This document shows positions 52,772 through 62,530 of a DNA stretch of 64,000 bases, piece by piece (position 1 is the stretch's first letter; every line of letters starts with the position of its first letter). A program made the translations under genes and the position numbers. The notes beneath the pieces were generated by a model that was given only the letters and a program-made list of their open reading frames with translations, made no database searches and was not told where the DNA came from. This DNA comes from Saccopteryx bilineata (Eukaryota; Chordata; Mammalia; Chiroptera; Emballonuridae), in NCBI RefSeq assembly GCF_036850765.1, contig NC_089494.1, positions 1,550,001 to 1,614,000 of the forward strand, read 5' to 3'.

Positions 52772-53125
52772 GGTGTGAATGGTATTACTTTCCTGTAACA
52801 AATTAGCACAAACTTGATGGCTTAAAGCAACAGAAACTCATCATCACACAGTTCTGGAGGCCGGAAGTCAGAAAACCAGGGAGACCGCGTTCCCTTCGTC
52901 CGGGCGCTGGAGGGAAGAATCTGTAGCCGCGTCGGCCTCCGTGAACCTTCTTCTTCCACAGCCTCCTCTGCTCATCTCTCCTAAGGCCACTTGTCATTCG
53001 ACTGAGGGCCCGGCTGGACAATCCAGGATGAGCTCGTCTCAAGATTTTTTTAATTGCAAAGACCCTCCTTCCAGAGGAGGTAACGTTACAGGTTCTGGGG
53101 TCTGGGATGGGGACCCCTGACGGAG
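52772..53125 (-). mobile_element. MaLR-type LTR, antisense
   Basis: ATTACTTTCCTGTAACAAATTAG, then ACTTGATGGCTTAAAGCAAC, CACAGTTCTGGAGGCCGGAA and later CACTTGTCATTCGACTGAGG, CAATCCAGGATGAGCTCGTC and GGAGGTAACGTTACAGG. This is the complement of an ERVL-MaLR LTR (MLT1/MST-like). No internal retroviral region is present; the copy is ancient. Confidence 0.82.
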
Positions 53126-53929
53126 CGGCCCTGTTCCGCCCACCGCGTGGACAAGGAAGCCATCTGCGCCCTCGGATCTGAGGACCTCAGAGAGGAGGGG
53201 ACCCTGATTCTGTGAAGAAATCCGCGTGACCTTGGACAGAATGTCGGCCTCCCAGGCGCTTCCGCCCCGTGTGCTCCCTGTCAAGTTCTCCAGGGCAGGC
53301 TGGCCGTCAGCGGGCTGTGGGGCCTGGGCTCTCTCTCTCTGAAGGAGACGTTGTCTCTCTGGACCTGTCAGGAAGTCCCCTGGAAGTGTCCCTTGGGTCC
53401 CTCTGCTAGTCTACAGGGGCAGGGAGATGGGAATATGGCTTCGGCCTGGGCGAAAGGGCCCACCGGCTCCCGCAGACGGCCACTGACCACGCCTCCTCGG
53501 AGCAGCTCGCCGCCCTGAAGGTATGCACCCCACGTGTGGAAACTGTAGCCATTGGGATAGCCCCAGTTTTTAATCACAGGCCAGGAAAAGTTCATCACAA
53601 CTCAATGGCCGCTTACTCTGCAGTTTTCTGGGAACATAGGGTAGGGGGAGCCGGGGTCTCCCGTGCTGGGCCTCTTGGGACTCAGGGGACCCAGGTGCCA
53701 GTCAGGCCGGGCCACCGCAGCCATGTGACCCGGCACACTTGCCCCTCTCCTCGCTGCGGTTGATTTTCTTTACCTACTAACTGAAATGAGGGCGCTGCCC
53801 GACTGCCTTCCCTGCTCTGAGCCCACCGGGCAGGGCTGTCCCCTGCAGGCCTGGCCACTTTCTCCACAGGCACCAGCCCCTTCTAGTTTCAGCAAGCAGC
53901 ACTCCTCACATTCGGGGGGCAGACAACAG
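53126..53929. other. Unique GC-rich sequence, no gene seen
   Basis: The DNA is unique and GC-rich with no recognisable gene. Confidence 0.45.
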
Positions 53930-54110
53930 GCTTGAAGTCAATCGGCCTGCTTGGATTCAAGTGCTGACTCCGCCTCCTGTGACTTGTGCAGCCCTGGGCC
54001 CGTCACTGGGCCCCGTCCGTCCGGGTGCCGGTGTCCACACCTGCGACAGGGGGATGGTCTCACGCCAGCCCAGCCCCTCGGATGGCTGCGAGGGTGAATG
54101 AGCACATAGG
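53930..54110 (+). repeat. MIR SINE relic
   Basis: GCTTGGATTCAAGTGCTGACTC, then TGTGACTTGTGCAGCCCTGG and CGACAGGGGGATGGTCTC, then GGTGAATGAGCACATAGG. This follows MIR from core to 3' end. It is diverged. Confidence 0.65.
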
Positions 54111-56619
54111 ACTGGCGCCCCCCTACCCCCACATCCTCTGACCCTGGCTCAGCTGACCCAGCCCCGTGTGCTCCGAAGGACATATTCTCGTGTTCGCTCA
54201 TGAAGAGTCAGACATCACAGAGCAGTGATGTCAGACAAGCATTGGAGGATTGAAGGGTGCTATTTGGGCGGCATTGCCCAGGGTCTGACTTCATCGTCAC
54301 TGCCCTTACAGTGTGTGGCCGACGGAGGCCTGCTGGGGGCAGCTGGATCGCACTGTTCCTGAGCCCCACCTCAGACCAGACCGCTGCTCCTGGCATCCTG
54401 CTGTGTCTGACTCTGGGGGAGGAGAGCAGTCTCTTCCTGGTTCTCCGGACACCATCATGCACCACCTCCCGGAAGGGGGCTCAGAGTTTGGGAAGAGCTC
54501 CTCTTATCAGGGCTGTTTCTCTACAGAAAGAACCCTGTCCCCACGTTGCAGGCCTCTTCCAGGATACACTGGACCCTGGGTTCCGCGTCCAGCTCTGCCC
54601 TAATCGGCACGGGACGTTTCACTGCCCTGTGTGTGGCCAGTTTCCCCGTCTGTAATATGAGATGGTTCCACTGAATCAGACAATCCGACGATCCCAAACC
54701 GTCTACAGGGGTGTCGAAGGCAGCTGGGGCAGGTGGGGGCCTCGGGAGTCCCTCCCCGGGTTCAGCCAGCACAGTTCCTCCTGCCCAACCTGCTTAATGT
54801 ATGGTATTGAAGCTTCATGGCACATGCATGCACACATGCACAAGAACATGAGAGGTACTCGTGTTAGGAAAAAGGAAACCCTGTTGGTAACAGGCTATGG
54901 ACCTGCTGGTCCCCAAGGGCCCCTCTGACCCCTGCGCCTTCATCCTGCAGGGTTGCCTTCCAGTCAGCAAGTCATAGCCCCACAAGAGAGATGAAGAAAG
55001 GCAGGAGCGGTTTGGAAACGTCGATAAGAAGTGCATAGCTCAGGGAGCGTGCCTCCCCTGGGGGACCGCTGATGGAAGAGCTGCGATGCGGCCGGGGGTC
55101 AGGTTTTCACCGCGCGGAAGGAGACGTTCATGCGGCCTCTGTGCACTTGGCAGATGTCCAGGGACACGGCCGTGCTCGGTCACCCAGGTCAGCGATGGGG
55201 GCTGGGCGGGGGCCGGGGGGCTATGTGGGAAACCGGCATCTCATCTGCAAGGCCGCTCCTGCCTTTCCGCAGGCACCCAGCTGTTGCCTAGCAACCAAAT
55301 ACGTTTCCTGCCAAAGATGGAGAGATGCACTCAGATGGGGGCATTTGTTTTTTTTTCTGTTTTTTCTTTCTGGGTAATGAACCAGCTTAAAAGTCGCTGG
55401 TGTTGCCTGGCTACAAAGTCTCAGCCCTGGCCCTGGATTCTTGTCTCAACCTTGCCCAGGACTGGACCCCAAAGATCTTTGGGGTCTCTTGGGTGGATCT
55501 GCACTGTGTACAGGGGTCAGAGAAAGGACCCAGGCCCACTTCCAGCCAGTATTTGGGGAGAGCTTCCAAAGAGCTTGGTGGGGCCAGGAGGGGAACTTGT
55601 TTCACCGCCTCTGTAAATGAGCAGATTGGTAACACTTGTATCCATCCACCTCCAGGGGTGACAGCCAAGCATCAAACGAAGCGATTCCAAGTCACAGGGC
55701 ACTCTAGGAAGAGAGGACCTTTTCTCTCCACTCCTGACTCTGTGCCTTCACAAGTGTTGATTCTTCAGGGGGGGGGGTGGCTGAGAGGGTCTGTCCAGCA
55801 GGGGACACAAGGACCAAGATTTTTATAAATGCGTCAAACTCTTATGTTTTCTCTGTAACCTGTTTCATTCCACAGGTCACTCCAAGTTGGTAAGTGCACA
55901 TAGCTTTATGTTCACAGCTCTGTGGTATTTCAGAGTCTAGACATGCCCGCCCTTGTTTTTTTACTTTATAATTCAAAACCATGCTTGAGTACGTTTCTCT
56001 CTTACCAATAGAGCCCATTTCAAACCAGCATGTGCGGCCTCTCTGCAGCTTGGGGAAGTTTCTTCTATTATATCTTTGACTTTTATTTCTCCTGCTCTCA
56101 TAATACAAGCAGCTGACAATGATAGATCCTTTCTTTCCACCTGCCAGGAGCTCATTATTCTAAGACAAGACACAAGGAGGCAGATGGTCGGCCCAGGTGG
56201 AATTTGGAAGAAATCAAACAGGAACATGGTAAACTGTCAATGGGGGGGGAGGGGGAGCGGGGGGGGGGAGGGAGAACTAAAATGTGAAAGGAGGCAAATG
56301 TCACCATTGCCCACTACTTAGCTCAGCAACAGACCGTCTTCACACAGAGATTGTGTTAATCATGCATTTTCACTTAAAAATTGTGATATAGCTACATTTA
56401 CAGGATGGCAGGGGATTGATCCTCTCGCACAACAGGATTCACTGACAGCGTTTTGTCTAGGTGCTCCACCACAGTCCTGCGGTCCTCTTCCTGAAACCAG
56501 GGATGGACTACATTTCCCAGCATTCTTTGCGTTTAGGTTGAGACACATGAGCTGTGTCAGCCAACGAAATGTGTTCTCTGTAGTATTTCGGTTAATCCTC
56601 CCCCTTTCCCCCCTGAGAT
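54111..56619. other. Unique sequence with an RFX-type site
   Basis: The DNA is mostly unique. It contains GTTGCCTAGCAAC at 55283-55295, a near-perfect RFX X-box. T-rich AT-balanced stretches lie at 55340-55380 and 55820-56230. No gene or repeat assignment is supported. Confidence 0.4.
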
Positions 56620-56750
56620 TGGTACTCCTATTATCCTGGTTTTACGGATGAGCAGTCTGAAGCGTTCACGTTAGGCAAGATGCCGTGCTCACTCGGTGAC
56701 CCACCCCCAGGTTTGAGCCTGACTCCAGAAGGCACGGCTGCCTCCGTCAC
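56620..56750 (-). repeat. MIR SINE relic
   Basis: On the plus strand GTACTCCTATTATCCTGGTT, then TTACGGATGAGCAGTCTGAA and GGTTTGAGCCTGACTCCAGA match the complement of the MIR core in order. Confidence 0.75.
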
Positions 56751-56776
56751 TAGGGGTCCTTGCATCTGACTGAGTA

Positions 56777-57195
56777 AGGTGACCAATCATCCTCTTTTAG
56801 GGAGGACAGTCCTTCTTTCGTAAGTTCTGTTCTCCCTTGAAATGTGTCCTCCTGCACGTCCTCCTTTTTGATATTGGAAGACTCATCTGTAAATGTCCAT
56901 ATTTGATCGATGCAGAGTCGATCCGTTGCCTGTGATGTGACGTCTTTGTATTTGACAAGACGATTCGTCAAGGATCAGTATCTAAATGAGTACTTTTTTC
57001 TTACAACTATTATTAAAAATTAATAGGCATGTAAGCATAATTACAATATAAAATATTACACGTTTTTATTAGGCATTTATTTATCATAGTATAGTGTGTT
57101 ATTGTTGCAATGAATAAAATGTTTCTTTTATTTACGATATTGTTGTCTTCCATTTATTTTTTTCCTCCTTCTCATTGTAAAAGAGTTGGTCACCT
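56777..57195 (+). mobile_element. Short TIR transposon, 419 bp, superfamily uncertain
   Basis: The left end AGGTGACCAA and right end TTGGTCACCT are exact 10-bp inverted repeats. The motif CTCTTTTA recurs near both ends, inside (56791-56798) and, complemented, as TAAAAGAG (57179-57186). The interior has a middle AT-rich block (56990-57170). I could not see a clean target-site duplication. It resembles a non-autonomous hAT relative but this is not certain. Confidence 0.65.
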
Positions 57196-57954
57196 CACAC
57201 ATGGGTGTCTCGCAACCCTGCGGCAGGTGGCGTGTCTGCGCCCCTCCTGCCCAGGAAGAGGTGCCCATGTGCATTGGTTCCTGGTGCCCGGAGAGCTGGT
57301 CCTTCTCTTTGTTCTGGACTCAGCCATTGCTGGTAACCGATAGTCCCCCCGGGACTCAGGAAAGTTGTCCTTGGAACTGGGTGGACTCTTCCATTTGAAC
57401 CACTTCAGAGTCAATGAAAACAAGTCAATGGGGTGTACCCCCCCCACACACACACTTAAAAGAAACAGAAAGTGTCTCACCAGGTTTGGAATCTGCCAGC
57501 TGAACAAGTTTGGAGCTGGTGACTCACCTTTTTTATGGACTTACTTTGAAACCCTATGATCCCATGATAAAAAAATCAAGCCTCCTCAGCTCTATAAAGA
57601 TTACTGGCTGCTCTACAGGGCTTAGTAAACAGTTTGCTAATTTAGGCATAAATTAATTGCATGTTACTGGCAGAGGCACAAAGCTAATTCTTCATGGGTC
57701 TTAGACCCTGGACTCTGAGTCAGAGTAATTACGCCACCAGCGCTAGGACCGCTCAGTGCATTATCGGCAGCCTCTGTCCCCTGGGATGGCTTTCCCGCCC
57801 CCTAGCACATGTCTAGCAGCTCTGGAAGAGGGAGAATGGTTTGGAGTCGGGCAGACTGCGTGGAACCCTCACCCTTCATCTCACCCCACCTGCTGGCTTT
57901 GCAGCCTCCTACGGCCCCTGAGTCCTCTCACCCAGAAACACCTCATCCAGAGCA
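57196..57954. other. Unique sequence with a possible conserved island
   Basis: The block at about 57560-57760 (GCTAATTTAGGCATAAATTA, ATTGCATGTTAC, AGCTAATTC, GTAATTACGCC) is AT-rich, unassigned to any repeat and packed with TAATT motifs. It may be conserved non-coding DNA. No gene is recognised. Confidence 0.35.
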
Positions 57955-58125
57955 GGGTAGTACCACCCACGCACCCACACACTGGTGCACACATACACGC
58001 ACACATGTACACACGCACACACGTGCATGCAAACACCCATGCACACACAAGCACGTGTGCACACATGCATACCCATTCACAGACGTGTGCACACATGCAC
58101 ACACGTGCACACAGACAGTGGCAGG
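57955..58125. repeat. CA-rich imperfect microsatellite (CACACATGC)n
   Basis: ACACATGCAC, ACACGTGCAT and related blocks form an imperfect alternating purine-pyrimidine tract of about 170 bp with many ACGTGC E-box-like sites. Plus- and minus-strand Cys/His/Thr-rich frames are artefacts. Confidence 0.9.
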
Positions 58126-59114
58126 GATAGTGGACGGATGCAGGAGCGCGGAAAATCATCTGCACACTCTGTTTCCTCTCCTCCTGCAGGAATCAGGGCA
58201 GAAGTTCAGACACCGTCTTCCAAACAGACCCCACTGTCCTGCCTGCTCTGGGAATCCTACATGGGGGAGGGGTGGAGAGGTAGGAGGCCAGGCCTTCATG
58301 TTGCAGCCGTGGGCCCCGCAGTGCCTACTTCAGGACTCAGAGGGCACGGGAGGGGGAGGGAGAGGGGGAACCAGGGCCTGCATGGCTCATTCTCACAGTC
58401 CCAAGGCCAGCAAAGTATGGACAACACAGGATGCTGACCTGGCTGCCTAGGGCGAGGGGATGACAGGCTCATGTCATGGTCCTGGGGGACTGACCACCAC
58501 GACGGGGCTGAGAGGCTTCCAGCGTGTGGCCCCACATCCTCAGGGCAAAGCAGCTGCTCTCCTGGCCCTGTGGGGCCACCTTGCCAAAGGTTGTGTCGGG
58601 GAAAAGGGACCGGAAGCTATCCTCATGCCCAGAGAAAAGGAGTGTGGGCTGGCACATTAGCAGTTTGAAACAAATACAACTGAGAGACCCACAGTGACAG
58701 TTCTGGGGCCCACACACAGGGCAAGCTCACACACTGGTCCCCGTTTGGGAACCTCCTTCACTGCCTGAGATCACCCCACTTCCCACGGTCCACATTTCAC
58801 AAGAAACCATCTCCTCTCATCAGAAGTCCCCTGGTGTCTCCTCAGACCCCCACACTGTTGCAAACGTGCCCTGAGTGGAGGAGAACAGGGACCCATGGGC
58901 TCCAGCGAACAGCACCATCTTTGGCAACAGTGGGAGTCTGCGTCTCCCCCAGGACCTGCAGTTCTGTGGTCAGCCCTTCCCGGCCACCCACCCAGAGATC
59001 CACCCAGAGATACTAGCACAAAGGAGACAAGCCCAACCTCGCAAATCAATCCCTTCAGATCACATTTGTCTTAGTTAAGACTTAACATAGTTAAGAACAC
59101 CATAATGCATGTTT
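58126..59114. other. Unique sequence, no gene seen
   Basis: The DNA is moderately GC-rich and unique. Nothing is recognised. Confidence 0.45.
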
Positions 59115-59526
59115 AAAACTTGCTAAGGCCCTGGCTGGTTGGCTCAGTGATAGAGTGTCAGCCCAGCATGGAGATCTCCTGGGTTTAATTCCCAGTCAGG
59201 ACACACAGAAGAAGTGACCATCTGCTTCCCTACCTCCCCCTTCCCCTTCTCTTTCTTTCTCTCTCTCTCTTCTCCTCTGTTCTCCCCCTCCCACAGCCAT
59301 GGCTCAATTGGTTCAAATGCACTGGGCCCGGGCGCTGAGGATGGCTTTGTGAATCCTCAGCCTCAGGTGCTAAAAATAGCTCATTTGCAAGCATGGCCCT
59401 AGATGGGCAGAGCATCGGTCCCAGATGGGGGTTGCTGGGTGGATCCTGGTTGGGGTGCATGCAGGAGTCTGTCTCTCTATCTCCTTTCCTCTCATTTAGA
59501 AAAGAAGGGGGAAAAAACTTGCTAAG
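59115..59526 (+). mobile_element. Bat SINE, full length, with 13-bp target-site duplication
   Basis: AAAACTTGCTAAG occurs at 59115-59127 and 59514-59526. The SINE between starts GGCCCTGGCTGGTTGGCTCA with a CT body and long tail domain ending in a G/A-rich tail. The B box is weakened (GGTTTAATTCC). Confidence 0.95.
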
Positions 59527-59705
59527 ATTGTAGATCTTAATCATTCCAATCACAAGGAAAAAACTGTGTAACCACGTATGGTGACAGATGTTAACCAGAC
59601 TTGTGGTGGTGATAAATTTCTCCATATAGACAAATATCGAAGCATCTTGCTTTATACCTGAAATGAATACAAAGCAACCAGATCAGTTATCCCTCCATAA
59701 TTAAT
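59527..59705 (+). mobile_element. L1 LINE 3' UTR end
   Basis: GTTAACCAGACTTGTGGTGG, then TGATAAATTTCTCCATATAG, ACAAATATCGAAGCATCTTG, TATACCTGAAATGAATACAA match the L1 3' terminus order (ttaactagacttattgtggt ... gtacacctgaaactaatata). Confidence 0.75.
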
Positions 59706-59914
59706 ACAGAAGTAACTACATGACTTTTGTTGTTTAGAGAAGTCCGTGTGAGGGGTGAGTTGTGTTCAATGTGTTCAGATGAGTTCACGGACTCAGGCTA
59801 TTCCTTGATTAGCACTTGCCTGTTGGATTTCCCCTATTTTAATTCACACAATAATTTCAAGCCGCTTACAAATCCAGAATATTAAAAAAAAAAAAAAAAA
59901 AGCAGTCTCACATC
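59706..59914. other. AT-rich link with poly(A)
   Basis: This link contains a run of 18-19 A near 59883-59901 and is not assigned. Confidence 0.3.
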
Positions 59915-60370
59915 TCCTCATTGCCCCCACCCGCCGGCCCCTGGTGACCACCTTCTACTCTCTGCTTCCGTGACTTTGACTTTTCTCAACGTCCACACAT
60001 GAGATCCCACGGTATTTCCTTTCCGTGTCTCACTTATCGTGCCCTCCGTCCCCTCCGTGTTGTGGCAAATGGTAGGGTGTCCTCCTCTCTCTCTTTTTGG
60101 CCGAATAATATTTTATTGCACGTATATACCGCATTTCCTTCATCCACTCCTTCGCCGCCGGGGGACACTCAGGCATTCCTGTGCCTGGCGATTTAGTAAT
60201 GCTGCAGCGCATGTGGGTGCAGGGAGCTCTTCGAGGAACTAATTTCGTTTCTTTTGGAGAAATGCCCAGAAGTAGGGTTCCTGGATCCCATAGAACTCCT
60301 ATTCCTAACTTTCTGAGGCACCCCTAGACTACCTCCATGGCAGCTGCCCCGTCTGACCCCGCCAGCAATG
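59915..60370 (-). mobile_element. L1 LINE 3' UTR, antisense
   Basis: Plus strand: CTCTGCTTCCGTGACTTTGA, then TGGCAAATGGTAGGGTGTCC, GGCCGAATAATATTTTATTG, CATTTCCTTCATCCACTCC, GTAATGCTGCAGCGCATGTG and TTTTGGAGAAATGCCCAGAA. This is the antisense L1 3' end, the same region as 35045-35480. Confidence 0.88.
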
Positions 60371-60535
60371 GTCTCGGGGGCTTCCACGTGAAAAATAAAG
60401 GCGATGGTGAAAACAGGTGGGTACGTGGACCAGCTTGTACCGATCACGCCACGTGTGTGTGTATCGGAGCATCATACTGTACACTTTACATAAATACAAT
60501 TTTTTTTAGATTAAAAAAAAAAAGACCAAATATGG
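60371..60535 (+). mobile_element. L1 LINE 3' end
   Basis: CATCATACTGTACACTTTAC, then ATAAATACAATTTTTT and a poly(A), matches the terminal L1 3' UTR block (acatcacgttgtacacctta aatatatacaattt). It faces the antisense L1 end just upstream, so two L1 3' ends lie in opposite orientation here. Confidence 0.7.
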
Positions 60536-61982
60536 ATGAAGGGCAGACAAGAGTGGCTGCGGTCAGGTGGCAGAGGTAGTGCCCACAGAAGTGTCCCGTA
60601 CTGTCTGTCCAGAGACCGTGGGCCGGCTGGGTTCTGGATTGCACATCACGGAGCAGTTTGGGGTACAATCTGCTGGGGGGAGGGGCTGCTGACAGCCTTG
60701 ACTGTGGGATGGCTTCACAGGTATTGACGGACAAACGTGTCAGCTGTCCACCTCAGTAAAGCTGTGAACACAACACGGCCGGGAGCAGATGGGGCGGTTT
60801 CCTCCAGAAACGGTCGGAGCGAGCAAGACGTTGACCGAAAGCTGCTGGACGGCCGATGACGAGATGAGGCTGCGGTCACAGGAGGGCTGGCTGGGGAGAA
60901 GAGAGCAGGGCCCCGAGGTGAGGAGGTCACGGGACGGCCGTCCGCGTGGTCCCTCGGGCACTGGGGAAGGAAGGAGGACTAGACCGGGGTGCTGGGAGGG
61001 CCCGACTCCCTCTCCGCACGGCTCAGCCGGGACGGATGACTGCGAAGCCTCCATCTGGGTTCTAAGCAGTGAGGACCCGGTGGCTGCCTGTGAGCCATTT
61101 TTGGGAACCACCGACATACGTGGGTGGCGGAGCAGAGTCAGCAGCCACTGGGAAGGTACTCGGAGGTCAGAGGACGCTCCCTGACTGGCAAGTCCATGAA
61201 TCTGCTTTGTTCCCTCGTGCCTGAGGAGAGGGCCACGATCCTTTCAGGGTCGTTCCAGGCGACCCAGGGCCTCCCTGCAGCCCCCGCAGCACCAGGGAGC
61301 CGTCTCCAGGCGACTGGTCGGCCTCACGGAGGCTGGACCGAGGTCCGGAGCCCAGACCTCGTTTCATGTCTAGATTGTCAAGGCTGTGTGCACCGGCTGG
61401 AGAGCCACGTGTCCATGAGGAACGAGCACGGTCACCCCGGTCATCTCTGAGCTGTACCCACACCTCCACCCCCAGCAAGGCCAGCTTTGCAAACAGGAAA
61501 AGCAAGCGAATCACTCACAGAGCCACTGAGAGGCCAGGGAAGATGCCTCCTCGCAGACGCAGAGTCAGAAGCTATTGGAGATTTAGCATAACACAGCCGA
61601 GAGACCACCTCGGGGCTGGCAAAGAAGCAGCATCGTAAATACAACCATCATCGTGGATCTGCTCTCCCGACAACAAGTAGGCATTGCCACCACCACCACC
61701 ACCACCACCGAGCAATCGATCCCTCCTCCCGCTCAGATGAGTCCCGAAATTTCCCTTAGGAGACGTCAGATGCTGAGCGAGAAGACATACACGCCCCGCA
61801 TGGTCTTCCGAGGCTCCGGAAAGCGGCTGGGAGCGGAAGGCCGGCGGGAAAACAGCGGGGCCGCCTGAGCACGTGCAGAGGCCGCGAGCTGCCCTTCCGG
61901 GTTTCACCCGCTGCGCCCGGGCTCTGCTGCCGCGTGACGCGGAGGAGGAGGCACAGCCCCCTCGGCGGGCGGGACAGGGCTG
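60536..61982. other. Unique CpG-rich sequence, no gene seen
   Basis: GC-rich unique DNA with a (CAC)n run at about 61685-61713. No gene is recognised; frames of up to 131 codons lack domains. Confidence 0.45.
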
Positions 61983-62530
61983 GCCCCGCCCGCCCTGCAC
62001 AGCCCTCGTGGCCCCGCCCGCCCTGCACAGCCCTCGTGGCCCGGCCCGCCCTGCACAGCCCTCGTGGCCCCGTCCGCCCTGCACAGCCCTCGTGGCCCCG
62101 CCCGCCCTGCACAGCCCTCGTGGCCCCGCCCGCCCTGCACAGCCCTCGTGGCCCGGCCCGCCCTGCACAGCCCTCGTGGCCCCGCCCGCCCTGCACAGCC
62201 CTCGTGGCCCCGCCCGCCCTGCACAGCCCTCGTGGCCCGGCCCGCCCTGCACAGCCCTCGTGGCCCCGCCCGCCCTGCACAGCCCTCGTGGCCCCGCCCG
62301 CCCTGCACACCCCTCGTGGCCCGGCCCGTCCTGCACAGCCCTCGTGGCCCCGCCCGCCCTGCACAGCCCTCGTGGCCCGGCCCGCCCTGCACAGCCCTCG
62401 TGGCCCCGCCCGCCCTGCACAGCCCTCGTGGCCCGGCCCGCCCTGCACAGCCCTCGTGGCCCGGCCCGTCCTGCACAGCCCTCGTGGCCCCGCCCGCCCT
62501 GCACAGTCCTCGTGGCCCGGCCCGCCCTGG
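61983..62530. repeat. 28-bp GC-box minisatellite, about 20 copies
   Basis: The unit is CCCCGCCCGCCCTGCACAGC followed by CCTCGTGG. The main variation is CCCCG or CCCGG at the start; others are GTCC, ACACC and AGTCC. The CCCCGCCC form is a GC box (SP/KLF site). Every unit is CpG-rich. Twenty-eight is not divisible by three, so both strands stay open in all frames (about 210-310 codons, RPALHSPRGPARPAQPSWP). I reject these as genes. Confidence 0.97.
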
